DNA of 33,127 bases from Candidatus Avibacteroides excrementipullorum (GCA_018711405.1 DVIH01000091.1:1-33127), one strand, 5' to 3'. Positions 7,893 through 15,230 are shown, numbered from the stretch's first letter. Notes: generated by a model from the sequence alone, not told the origin. Numbers and translations are program-made.

Positions 7893-8564
7893 ATGACTAC
7901 AGAAAAATTTAATGAGATAGGAAAAGGCGGCATCGTAAAAGAAGGCATATTCGTACGTTTCCCGGAATTGATACCTGCCGAAGGTTCAAATTATTGGCGT
8001 GGAGATGGCAAGCGTAAAAGGTTGCTGTTGATAGGAGAAAGCAATTATTTCACACGTGATTGGGCCGAGAAGAGTGTCTTTATGGATGCGGAACGTTGGT
8101 ATAAGGAAGATACGGACAAACTGATTCCGGAGGAAAAGAAAACAGCCGTCAGCAACTACATTGATTATACAACGTTCAACAAGGTTTTCGACATCATGGA
8201 CAAGGTGTTGGATGAAAACGGAATAGAACATGAAAGAGGGCTTGGTGAAGGAGCTTTTTATAATTACTTCCTGCGTCCTGCCCTTAGTGAAGGTGGAAGC
8301 AGGGGATTTAAGCCGGAAAATATAGACAATGAAGTGGCTGGTGTAGCATTGGCCGGCATTATTCAAGTGATTTCACCCGATATTATAATTTTCCTTAGCA
8401 AGAAGGCCTATTTGGCATTCAAAGCGTATTGTGAAAGAAATAGTTTGTCGTATGCCAACATTTATATAGACCATTTGAGCCATCCAAGTAGCAGTTGGTG
8501 GTACAGGTATGAATGTGCAAAGAGATTTGAAGAGTTATTGAATAAATATTGGATAAACCATTGA
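7893..8564 (+). CDS. Uracil-DNA-glycosylase-fold protein of unknown specificity
   Basis: 223 residues. The central strand-loop LLLIGESNYF (44-53) and the C-terminal HLSHPSSSWW (194-203) occupy the places of UDG motif 1 (GxDPG-like, after a hydrophobic strand) and motif 2 (HPS, H197). Between them ISPDIIIFLSKKAYLAF (about 161-176) matches the beta-strand plus helix (P-x-x-I-x-x-x-G-x-x-A) typical of the superfamily. The conserved catalytic Asp of canonical UDGs is replaced by Glu/Ser in GES, so base excision may differ or be lost. It is a divergent member seen near mobile or defence genes. The fold call rests on motif pattern only. No membrane or signal segment is present. It follows the small gene at 7665 by 84 bases. 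Confidence 0.5.
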   Translation: MTTEKFNEIGKGGIVKEGIFVRFPELIPAEGSNYWRGDGKRKRLLLIGESNYFTRDWAEKSVFMDAERWYKEDTDKLIPEEKKTAVSNYIDYTTFNKVFDIMDKVLDENGIEHERGLGEGAFYNYFLRPALSEGGSRGFKPENIDNEVAGVALAGIIQVISPDIIIFLSKKAYLAFKAYCERNSLSYANIYIDHLSHPSSSWWYRYECAKRFEELLNKYWINH

Positions 8565-8596
8565 AGTTTTGTTTATAATATATGTGAAATGACGAA

Positions 8597-8822
8597 ATGA
8601 ATCTCATCATCGCAATAGGCGGTGGCGGCTGTAATGTGATCGTTGCCATTCAAGCGAAAGGAATTTGAATCCGCTTTGGCAGAGATACGGACATGCGCAA
8701 GTGAAGTGTATGTCGTTGACAATAATGACCTTAAGACGAAGTATCCGGGTATGAATCTTTTGGATGCGTTCAGTAAAGTTGACGTGCAAGTGGCGGAAGT
8801 TTTGCAGAATATGTTGGTGTAG
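8597..8822 (+). pseudogene. Broken FtsZ/tubulin-like gene with the GTPase core deleted
   Basis: The ATG at 8597 starts MNLIIAIGGGGCNVI, which matches the first glycine loop of FtsZ (VIGVGGGGxNAV). Around 8640 the frame changes, and the frame ending at 8822 reads LPFKRKEFESALAEIRT, then EVYVVDNNDLK, then LLDAFSKVDVQVAEVLQNML. This matches the FtsZ stretch from the (T)KPFxxEGxxR helix through the (I)PNDKL strand to LLDAFxxAxxVL. About 120 residues between the two segments, including the GGGTGTG tubulin signature loop, are missing, as is everything after the LLDAF helix. The product cannot be a working GTPase. It lies 32 bases after the glycosylase-like gene and is followed by a strong terminator. 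Confidence 0.8.
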
Positions 8823-8884
8823 TGATACATATCATAGGGAGAGAGCCTTGTCCTGCCAGAATTAATAGAGGCAGTTAGCAAACG

Positions 8885-8922
8885 TCCGCATGTTTCCTCG
8901 TGAAGCATGCGGATATTTTTTT
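8885..8922 (+). terminator. Rho-independent terminator after the FtsZ remnant
   Basis: An 8-bp perfect stem TCCGCATG/CATGCGGA (8885-8892 with 8906-8913), extended inward by four more pairs including one G-T pair, is followed by a seven-T run (8916-8922). It closes the transcript carrying the FtsK, glycosylase-like and FtsZ pieces. Confidence 0.8.
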
Positions 8923-8955
8923 CATCTTGTGCCGTGTTTTGGCTTTTGTGCGGGG

Positions 8956-8963
8956 TATTTTTG
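8956..8963 (+). promoter_or_regulatory. -7 promoter box upstream of the first paralogue
   Basis: TATTTTTG matches TAnnTTTG and lies between the terminator at 8885-8922 and the gene at 8990, where a new transcript must begin. A -33 TTG at the right spacing is not obvious. Confidence 0.4.
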
Positions 8964-8989
8964 CCTAAAACAATTAAAACTTAATGATT

Positions 8990-9739
8990 ATGGGTAGCAT
9001 ATTGAAACCTGTACTCGGATGGCACATGGAGGATTACAATTATCCGTTGGCGGATGTGTCTCATCTGTCGGATAGTGAGAGAAAAGATTTGCGTATGCGC
9101 GGGATGCACATGCCCAAACAGCTATACTCCGATGAGGAGTTCGAGCAGTGGGTCACTGTGTATGTGTTGCACATGTTTTATGAAACAAGCAAATATGACG
9201 GTTGGAGTGAAGAGGAAAAACAGCAGTCGGCGATGGAGGTCGCTGCTCTTAAGCGGGCAAGATGGTATCATGCCAAGTGGTTTGAGGCTTGGAAAAAGGA
9301 GCATCTTCAGCCGCTTGTCGATGATTTGGTAGAGGAAGCCCGTTGCTGTGCACAATACAGTTGGCAGGAGCTGTATTCGTTGGAACTTAAGAAACTCCGT
9401 TGCATGAGGGCTTATTTCTTCGGCTTGGCAGGTGCAGACAGGGACGGCAATTTTGGTTTCAACCGTTGGATAGATGCGTGTATCCGTTTGTTGGAATATT
9501 TGGAGTGGGACGGGAGTAATATAACAGACGAGCAGGCATTGCGGATGAACACGCGGAATGTGGACGACATTGTGTCGCCGGATCTGGTAAAACTTTATGA
9601 GGAGGCTCCGTTGCCCGGTGAGAGAAAGGATGAATACTGTTTTGACAAGGCTTTTTATGGTCGGCAAATCTATGTCCGCAAGATGGAGCGGCTGTATTAC
9701 CATATACGCTTGAACAAAATGCGTGAATGGTGGGACTGA
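8990..9739 (+). CDS. Hypothetical protein, paralogue A of an unrecognised family
   Basis: 249 residues from the ATG at 8990; the ATG at 8984 is also in frame but 8990 has the same leader as the gene at 7665. The protein is soluble, acidic and rich in Trp, Tyr and Arg. It has no signal peptide or membrane segment. It is clearly related to the protein at 10864-11610: both have EDYxYPLxDVS near the N-terminus, SDEEFE, a R-x-x-WYH helix, LRCMRxYF, ADxDGxFxF, CIRLLEY, NIxDEQ, NVxDIV, APLP, and a near-identical C-terminal DKAFYGRQIY...RLYYxIRLNK...WW. I do not recognise the family. Each paralogue is followed directly by a leucine-rich-repeat gene, so the two gene types may work as a pair. Confidence 0.7.
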   Translation: MGSILKPVLGWHMEDYNYPLADVSHLSDSERKDLRMRGMHMPKQLYSDEEFEQWVTVYVLHMFYETSKYDGWSEEEKQQSAMEVAALKRARWYHAKWFEAWKKEHLQPLVDDLVEEARCCAQYSWQELYSLELKKLRCMRAYFFGLAGADRDGNFGFNRWIDACIRLLEYLEWDGSNITDEQALRMNTRNVDDIVSPDLVKLYEEAPLPGERKDEYCFDKAFYGRQIYVRKMERLYYHIRLNKMREWWD

Positions 9740-9746
9740 GAATAAA

Positions 9747-10379
9747 ATGATGAAAGTAAGGTGTAAATATATGGAACTTTTAAGAATGTTGGACGAAGCC
9801 GGTGTCATGGCTTCAGGGCATTTTTCGGATAAAGATACGCATTTGTCATGGGTCTTGACGGATGACGGCACGTTGGCCATTTCGGGAAAAGGGAATATCG
9901 CAGATGTTCTCACTGATTTTGATTGTCGTGTGGATGATACGGATTACTTTGGTGCTTGCCATGTGTTTTATTATCCGGAAGTATGTTGCTATCCCTGGTT
10001 TGCTTACCATGACTTGATAAAGGTTGTAGTGTTTGGCGAGGGGATAGAGTGTTTGGGTGTAGAAACTTTCATGCGATATTGGAATATAGAGAAAATAATA
10101 CTTCCCGACAGTCTGAAATTTATAGGCGATTGGGCTTTTTACGGCTGCACAAGGCTTATGGAGGTTATTATTCCAGCCAATGTGACAATGATTGCACGCG
10201 CATTCTATGATTGTTGTAATCTAAAGAAAGTGACTTGTCTTATGGAACGTCCCATCCCTATAAAGGAAGATGAATTTTATGGTATTGCAAAAGATGCCGT
10301 GCTGTATGTGCCTGAAAGCAGTGTGGATGCATACAGGCAGGATGACTGTTGGAATAAGTTTTATATAGAAGTTATATAG
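9747..10379 (+). CDS. BspA-type leucine-rich-repeat protein (short)
   Basis: 210 residues from the ATG at 9747, eight bases after the stop of paralogue A; ATGs at 9750 and 9771 are also possible. The C-terminal two thirds are BspA/LRR_5-type repeats: VVFGEGIECLGVETF, KIILPDSLKFIGDWAFYGC, EVIIPANVTMIARAFYDC, ending with the usual cap AVLYVPESSVDAYRQ...W..FY. The N-terminal 70 residues (SWVLTDDGTLAISGKGNI) resemble the lead-in strand of such proteins. No signal peptide is visible, so it is predicted cytoplasmic, unlike most BspA proteins. The repeats suggest protein-protein binding. The end of this gene is fused in overlap with the DnaB remnant that follows. Confidence 0.75.
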   Translation: MMKVRCKYMELLRMLDEAGVMASGHFSDKDTHLSWVLTDDGTLAISGKGNIADVLTDFDCRVDDTDYFGACHVFYYPEVCCYPWFAYHDLIKVVVFGEGIECLGVETFMRYWNIEKIILPDSLKFIGDWAFYGCTRLMEVIIPANVTMIARAFYDCCNLKKVTCLMERPIPIKEDEFYGIAKDAVLYVPESSVDAYRQDDCWNKFYIEVI

Positions 10380-10867
10380 AAGATAAAGAGTTAGCTAAAA
10401 GGATTGATGTTGCCGTAGGCAAGCTGATAGATGCTCCTTTATATGTAGATGATACTCCGGATTTGTCATTTTTTGATTTTAAATCAAAATTAAAAAGACT
10501 GGTAGAAGAAAATGAAATTAAATTGGTGATAATCGACTTTGTGCAACTGATGCATGGCTATGAGGATGCGGGATATAGGGAACGGTTGGAGGAAATAATA
10601 AAGAAACTGAAAGATGCTGCATCAGAATTAGGAGTGGCAATTATAGCTTTGGATAAGATGAGCTGGGCTGTTGATGATGTGAGAGATGCTAAAAAAGTTC
10701 CGGGGGCTGAAAAATATGCAGATATATTGCTTGTCTATCAGCCGGACGAATCCAAAAGATGGAAAGATATTGAGTGGGGTGCTAAAATATATGTGATGAA
10801 GAACAATAGAGGAAAGTTTGGTGATTGTGATGTGAAAATCAAAAAAAATACGGAGGATAGATTATGA
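10379..10867 (+). pseudogene. 5'-truncated DnaB-type replicative helicase fragment, Walker A missing
   Basis: From about 10379 the frame reads EDKELAKRIDVAVGKLIDAPLYVDDTP, then KLVIIDFVQLM (Walker B, H2), then VAIIALDKMSWAVDD, ADILLVYQPDE and VMKNNRGKFGD. This is the C-terminal half of the DnaB RecA-like domain, starting after the Walker A helix. The N-terminal domain, linker and P-loop are gone. The homology begins exactly at the stop codon of the leucine-rich-repeat gene, and the frame is closed at 10355, so no proper start remains upstream; a TTG at 10463 is the first plausible initiator. The 3' end is intact: its TGA overlaps the ATG of the next gene (ATGA, 10864-10867). Base composition is more AT-rich than its neighbours. 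A helicase cannot work without Walker A, though a bound fragment could still interact with partners. Confidence 0.8.
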
Positions 10868-11610
10868 TTAAAGTAAAAACAATGACGGAATGGCCGGATG
10901 AGGATTACAGCTATCCGTTGCCGGATGTGTCCCAATACTCGGAGAAAGAAAGACGTAAGTTGACTTTTAAAGGGATCCGTTTCATGGTTTTCGGAGAACG
11001 TAGGCACATAAAGTCAGATGAAGAGTTTGAGGTGTGCATTACTTTGGCTGCTTTTGATAATTGGCACGAGTATGTAGATCGTGCGGATTATAAAGATGAT
11101 GTGATGCGGGATGTAGAGCATAACCGCTTCCTGTGGTATCACGGCAGGCGTTTGTCGGCCTTGCGCAAGGAGCGCATGAAGCCTTTTATCAAAGAGTTGG
11201 TGGATGAGGTCCGCTATGGTCCGATGTTCGATGGCGCATTCTTGTATCGCGTGGAGTTGGGGAGATTCCGTTGCATGCGGGAGTATTTTTCTTATTCTTT
11301 CGTGGCCGATGAGGATGGCTGCTTCAGTTTCAAACCATGGATGGATATTTGCATCCGTCTGTTGGAATATATTGTGGAGGAAGGCCATAACATATCCGAT
11401 GAGCAAAGACTGCATGTGAATGTGTGCAATGTGCACGACATTGTTGACCAGTATTTGATAGACGGTTACATTAATGCACCTTTGCCGTCTGAGGCGAAAG
11501 AAGGTGAACCGGACAAGGCTTTTTATGGCCGGCAGATTTACCTTCGTAAAGCGGAAAGGTTGTACTACTCGATACGTTTGAACAAGATACACGACTGGTG
11601 GGAACCGTAA
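10864..11610 (+). CDS. Hypothetical protein, paralogue B of an unrecognised family
   Basis: 248 residues, paralogous over its whole length to the protein at 8990-9739. The shared blocks include EDYxYPLxDVS, SDEEFE, LRCMRxYF, CIRLLEY, the APLP turn and the C-terminal DKAFYGRQIY and RLYYxIRLNK segments. The C-terminal 25 residues are the most conserved, so they may form the functional face. The ATG overlaps the stop of the DnaB fragment as ATGA, which implies translational coupling to a DnaB-like gene before that gene was truncated. An in-frame ATG at 10882 is less likely because the paralogue alignment extends upstream of it. No signal or membrane segment is present. Function is unknown. Confidence 0.75.
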   Translation: MIKVKTMTEWPDEDYSYPLPDVSQYSEKERRKLTFKGIRFMVFGERRHIKSDEEFEVCITLAAFDNWHEYVDRADYKDDVMRDVEHNRFLWYHGRRLSALRKERMKPFIKELVDEVRYGPMFDGAFLYRVELGRFRCMREYFSYSFVADEDGCFSFKPWMDICIRLLEYIVEEGHNISDEQRLHVNVCNVHDIVDQYLIDGYINAPLPSEAKEGEPDKAFYGRQIYLRKAERLYYSIRLNKIHDWWEP

Positions 11611-11637
11611 AATCTAAAGAAAAAAGGAGAACAGTAT

Positions 11638-12471
11638 ATGAATTTGGCTGATTTAGACACTTGGACCAAGGATAAGGCTCCGGATATAGACTTTGATGTT
11701 CACATCTGTTACAACAGATTCTGTTTTTTCGGCTTTAAGGTTCTGGCTCCTTCCCGGCATTGTTTCATGATAGATTGGGGCAATGGCACGAAGTACGTTT
11801 GTCAGGGCAGCGGGGCATGGGAGTATTATTCTTGCGATTATCCGAAATGCGAATGCGCATCAGAATATCGCGTGGCTGTTTATGCGGATGCGGGGAGCGA
11901 GATTCTTGGATTGGATGTAACGTGTACGGATATTTATGAAAGATATGTAGTCCGTCTGGATACGAGTCGTTGCCGGTCTTTGCGGGAATTGAAGACTGAA
12001 GATTGCCTGAATCTGGATTTAAGTGGCAACCCGCATTTGAAAGTCTTGCGATGTGATTTGGCTTTGTTCGACAGCCTGGATGTCTCTTCCAATCCCGAAT
12101 TGGAGGAACTGTATATAGATGCTCCTTGCAGCAAGTTGCAGTCATTGGATTTGTCCGGCTGTCCGGCTCTGAGAGACATGACATGTCGTAGTACGGATAT
12201 CAGGAGTCTGGAGCTAAGTCATAATCCCGACTTGGAAAGCCTTGATGTCAGCAGCAGTCCGTTTCTGTCATGTCTGGATTTGTCCGCTTGCAGCAAATTG
12301 CGTCATCTTGTTTTCAGCGATTGCCCGGCCTTGACAGAACTCAGACTGCCGGAACTTTCCATGTTGGAATATGTCTGCTATAACAATTCGGGCATAATCG
12401 GTCGGAAAGAAGACTGGTTGCTCAAATATCTGTTGAAGCGGAAAGGCGGGGAGGTAATATGTTTTGAATAA
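11638..12471 (+). CDS. Leucine-rich-repeat protein with an N-terminal PKD-like domain (paralogue 1)
   Basis: 277 residues. The first 100 residues carry a beta-rich segment with FMIDWGNGTKY and later YRVAVYAD, resembling the W-G-D-G loop and closing strand of PKD-like sandwiches. From about residue 108 there are at least six 20-22-residue repeats of the type LDLSGNPHLKVLRCD, SLDVSSNPELEELYI, SLDLSGCPALRDMTC, SLELSHNPDLESLDV, the internalin-like Bacteroidetes form. No signal peptide is visible. A GGAG-type ribosome site (AAAAGGAGAACAG) precedes the ATG, rare in this window. It follows paralogue B by 27 bases and precedes a second protein of the same design, so this is a local duplication. Protein binding is the likely role. 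Confidence 0.75.
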   Translation: MNLADLDTWTKDKAPDIDFDVHICYNRFCFFGFKVLAPSRHCFMIDWGNGTKYVCQGSGAWEYYSCDYPKCECASEYRVAVYADAGSEILGLDVTCTDIYERYVVRLDTSRCRSLRELKTEDCLNLDLSGNPHLKVLRCDLALFDSLDVSSNPELEELYIDAPCSKLQSLDLSGCPALRDMTCRSTDIRSLELSHNPDLESLDVSSSPFLSCLDLSACSKLRHLVFSDCPALTELRLPELSMLEYVCYNNSGIIGRKEDWLLKYLLKRKGGEVICFE

Positions 12472-12498
12472 TAGACAAATTTTATAATGTAAAACGGT

Positions 12499-13170
12499 AT
12501 GGCTACGAATGAAATATATCTGCACAGTTGTTGGTACGGGTCTTTTTCCGTAACGGTTCCTATGGGCTGTTCTTTGGTTGTGGAGTGGGGAGATGGCGGT
12601 GTGGAGCATCGTGTAAGCTGGAGAGGCTTGGAAACCTTTATTCGCAACTATCCTCGTGATGATTCTATCTATGGTGATAATGCGGTTTATTGCACCCATG
12701 TGTATGCGAAAGATGATGCGCCAATCCTTGAATTTGATTGCTGGTCGTCTTCTACGGAGGCAAAAAAAAGAGTGGACACATTGCATTGCCCTTCGCTGTT
12801 GGCATTGCGGTGTACGGTTTTGGAACCGCCTGATTTGTCGGGCAATCCGTTGCTGAAGGAGTTGTATTGCGATAATAGCCGTTTTGAAACGCTTGACCTT
12901 AGCCACAATCCGGCGTTGGAAGTCTTGTCGTGCTTTGGTTGCCGCAACTTGACGAAGCTGAACCTTTCCCGCAACGCAGCTTTGCGAGAATTGAACATTG
13001 CATTTTCAGGAGTGAAGAAATTAGGTTTGAGCAACCGTTCTGCCTTGCAATGGGTGGATTATCAATATTCCCATCTTGATGCGAAGTCGGAAGAATATCT
13101 GCTCCGCATCATAGGGCAGAACGGTGGCACGGTGGTGAAACCGTATGGTTGGGGAGATGATGATGAATGA
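12499..13170 (+). CDS. Leucine-rich-repeat protein with an N-terminal PKD-like domain (paralogue 2)
   Basis: 223 residues with the same plan as the preceding gene: a WYGSFSVTVP...LVVEWGDGG segment near the N-terminus, a strand CTHVYAKDDAPILEF, then four or so repeats (PPDLSGNPLLKELYCD, TLDLSHNPALEVLSC, KLNLSRNAALRELNI, KLGLSNRSALQWVDY). Both end in a helix of similar form (EEYLLRIIGQNGGTVV here, EDWLLKYLLKRKGGEVI in paralogue 1), which suggests a shared C-terminal cap. No signal peptide. The next gene starts inside its last codons, so it may be co-transcribed with the RNA methyltransferase. Confidence 0.75.
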   Translation: MATNEIYLHSCWYGSFSVTVPMGCSLVVEWGDGGVEHRVSWRGLETFIRNYPRDDSIYGDNAVYCTHVYAKDDAPILEFDCWSSSTEAKKRVDTLHCPSLLALRCTVLEPPDLSGNPLLKELYCDNSRFETLDLSHNPALEVLSCFGCRNLTKLNLSRNAALRELNIAFSGVKKLGLSNRSALQWVDYQYSHLDAKSEEYLLRIIGQNGGTVVKPYGWGDDDE

Positions 13171-13756
13171 AAGAATTTACAAACAGACAGTAAAAAATGA
13201 TATGGAACAACAGTCAGAAGTCATGAAGCATGGCAAATGCAAGAAACTTTATCCGAATGTAATGATGCCGCAGCGCGGGCGGGGATTCTTCGGCATCGGC
13301 ATCGAGTACCCGCGCACGGCGGCCAACATCGGCACGCTGTGGCGTTCGGCGCACATCATGCAGGCCGACTTCATATTTGTCATCGGCCAATGCTACCAAT
13401 CGGTACGCACGGACACGCTGAAAAGCTGGAGGCACGTACCCTTGTTTGAGTTCGAATGCTTTGAACACTTCCATAAAAGCATGCCTAAAGATGCGAAATT
13501 GGTGGGCATCGAACTGGATGCCCGCAGCGTGCCGCTCACTACTTACCGTCATCCGCAGCGTGCGGTTTACTTGTTGGGTTCGGAACGCGATGGCCTGTCG
13601 GTTGAAGCATTGGAGAAATGCGATGAGGTGGTGCAGATTCCGGGCGAATATTCCCTAAATGTGTCGGCGGCGGGGAGCATCGTGCTTTATGACCGCTTGT
13701 TGAAAGACGGTAGCTTCGGGGAGACTTGCTGCAATCCGGTGCAAGGTCTTCGCTGA
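13163..13756 (+). CDS. SpoU/TrmH-family RNA 2'-O-methyltransferase
   Basis: Members of this family transfer a methyl group from S-adenosylmethionine to a ribose 2'-OH in tRNA or rRNA, using a knotted SPOUT fold. The three motifs are visible: IEYPRTAANIGTLWRSA (motif 1), VYLLGSERDGLS (motif 2) and IPGEYSLNVSAAGSIVLYD (motif 3, forming the knot and cofactor site). The start is uncertain. ATGs at 13157, 13160, 13163, 13202 and 13223 are in frame; 13163 is used here because GGGGAG lies upstream and overlap with the preceding gene is small. The conserved part begins near RGFFGIGIE, so any of these gives an intact enzyme. The GC-rich body differs from the AT-richer genes before it, marking the right border of the accessory island. 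Confidence 0.85.
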   Translation: MNERIYKQTVKNDMEQQSEVMKHGKCKKLYPNVMMPQRGRGFFGIGIEYPRTAANIGTLWRSAHIMQADFIFVIGQCYQSVRTDTLKSWRHVPLFEFECFEHFHKSMPKDAKLVGIELDARSVPLTTYRHPQRAVYLLGSERDGLSVEALEKCDEVVQIPGEYSLNVSAAGSIVLYDRLLKDGSFGETCCNPVQGLR

Positions 13757-13762
13757 TTTCCG

Positions 13763-13795
13763 TTTGCGTCATGCCGGAAAATATGTTATGTTTGC
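13763..13795 (+). promoter_or_regulatory. Promoter of the metallophosphoesterase-RtcB group
   Basis: A TTTG at 13763-13766 (-33) and TATGTTTG at 13788-13795 (-7, perfect TAnnTTTG) are 21 bases apart. Transcription would begin near 13802, about 20 bases before the ATG at 13823. Confidence 0.6.
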
Positions 13796-13822
13796 GGATG
13801 CAATAGTAAGGAGTATAAGCAG

Positions 13823-14422
13823 ATGATAAACACTATTCTTTGCCTTTCTGATACGCACGGCTTCCACCGCAGGTTTCGGGACTTGCCGAAGGCCGATGTG
13901 TTGGTGCATTGCGGAGACTTCTGCATGAACGGTACGGAAGATGAGGCGTTGGATTTTATGAACTGGTTTTGCGACCTGCCCCATCGTCACAAGATATTCA
14001 TTCCCGGCAATCATGATGTCTGCCTGTTCGGAGCTAAGGTCGACGGGCTGGATGCCAACTGTCATTTCTTGGTGCATGAGGGTATCACGCTGGAGGGAAC
14101 GACTTTCTACGGGGTACCGTTTTTCATGGAGGGATTTGAAGACAGACTTGTGCGGGCTATTCCTGCCGGTGTGGATGTGCTTGTCTCCCACCAGCCTCCG
14201 TTTGGCATTTTGGATGAAGACAGTGTGGAGGGCACTGCCATCAGTTACGGCAGCGAGGTGTTGTCAGAGCAGCTCGGTCGGGTCAAGCCGCGCTACTGCG
14301 TGTTCGGCCATGTCCATGCGGGCTATGGTGTGTTGCGGCAATGCGGCACTACCTATGTCAATGCCGCATTGGTGCGCAGCAGCGGCCGTATGAATGCTCC
14401 TGTGTTGCTGAAAATGGAATAG
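13823..14422 (+). CDS. Calcineurin-like metallophosphoesterase (MPPED-type)
   Basis: 199 residues with the complete two-metal phosphoesterase set: SDTHG (D10, H12), HCGDF (D32), PGNHD (N63, H64), LVSHQPP (His) and GHVHAG near the C-terminus. The length and the order of motifs fit the small MPPED1/UPF0046-like branch, which hydrolyses phosphodiesters such as 2',3'- or 3',5'-cyclic nucleotides in characterised relatives. The substrate here is not known. It is predicted cytoplasmic. The next phosphoesterase starts three bases after the stop, so the two are one operon. With RtcB downstream, a role in trimming RNA ends is possible but is only inferred from position. Confidence 0.85.
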   Translation: MINTILCLSDTHGFHRRFRDLPKADVLVHCGDFCMNGTEDEALDFMNWFCDLPHRHKIFIPGNHDVCLFGAKVDGLDANCHFLVHEGITLEGTTFYGVPFFMEGFEDRLVRAIPAGVDVLVSHQPPFGILDEDSVEGTAISYGSEVLSEQLGRVKPRYCVFGHVHAGYGVLRQCGTTYVNAALVRSSGRMNAPVLLKME

Positions 14423-14425
14423 CAT

Positions 14426-15112
14426 ATGAAACCGATTGTTGCCATAGGAGACGTGCACGGTCTGGACTTGTGGAGGCCGGTTGTGGAGCAGCATGCAGAC
14501 TGCCGCATAGTGTTTTTGGGAGATTATCTTGACCCGTATGGATACATCCCCCACAAGGAACTGATTGCCAACTTTCGCGCCATCATGGACTTGAAGCGGT
14601 CGCGTCCGGATGATGTGACGCTCATTCTCGGCAACCATGACATGCATTATTTCTGCGATGATGCAGCCAAAGGTTCGCGTTTCAATTTTCAGATTGCCGA
14701 TAAAGTCTCGCGTCTTTTCCTCGAAAACATGGAACTGTTCCAATATGCCTGGCAGGAGGGGAGGAAGATTTTCACCCATGCAGGCATATCGCAACGCTGG
14801 TTCACGGAGGATTTCAGGGGCGACACCGGCAGCCCTGTTGCCGAACAGTTGAACCATCCTTCGGATGTGCAGATGCCTGCATTGTGCCGTGTGGGCATGT
14901 TGCGGGGAGGCAGAGAGGGGGCATCGGGCGGAATATTCTGGGCCGATGCGGAGGAACTGCACAACCCTCTGCACGGCTTCACGCAGATAGTGGGACACAA
15001 CCGTGTGCCGGAGGTGACTGTACGCTCCGGCGGTTATGACAACAAGATAGTCTTCTGCGACTGCCTGCGCAACGGCTGTTATCTTTATATCCCGTCGGGC
15101 GAGGATATCTGA
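14426..15112 (+). CDS. PPP-like metallophosphoesterase
   Basis: 228 residues. Motifs of the PPP phosphatase branch are present: GDVHG (D9, H11), FLGDYLDPYG (D33), LGNHD (N70, H71), THAG (His) and VGHN. This set is shared by bacterial PrpA/PrpB-like protein phosphatases, diadenosine tetraphosphatases and the phosphatase domain of bacterial Pnkp RNA-repair enzymes. The insert between GNHD and HAG (about 45 residues, with a predicted helical lid) is larger than in PrpA. Substrate cannot be decided from sequence. It is tightly linked to the preceding phosphoesterase and lies 118 bases before rtcB. Confidence 0.8.
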   Translation: MKPIVAIGDVHGLDLWRPVVEQHADCRIVFLGDYLDPYGYIPHKELIANFRAIMDLKRSRPDDVTLILGNHDMHYFCDDAAKGSRFNFQIADKVSRLFLENMELFQYAWQEGRKIFTHAGISQRWFTEDFRGDTGSPVAEQLNHPSDVQMPALCRVGMLRGGREGASGGIFWADAEELHNPLHGFTQIVGHNRVPEVTVRSGGYDNKIVFCDCLRNGCYLYIPSGEDI

Positions 15113-15230
15113 TGTTGCTTTTTCCATTGAAGATTTTATTTCCTTACTTGAAAAAACACCGGCATGTGCTTTGCTTTGGCATAGCATGGCGGTTATTTTG
15201 CCTGTGTAAAACTATAAACAGCGATTAGAC

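Noticed and set aside
10463-10867. DnaB fragment as an independent 134-codon gene from TTG at 10463
   Set aside because: Helicase similarity extends upstream to about 10379, so the TTG is inside the homologous region and the piece is better described as a truncated gene.
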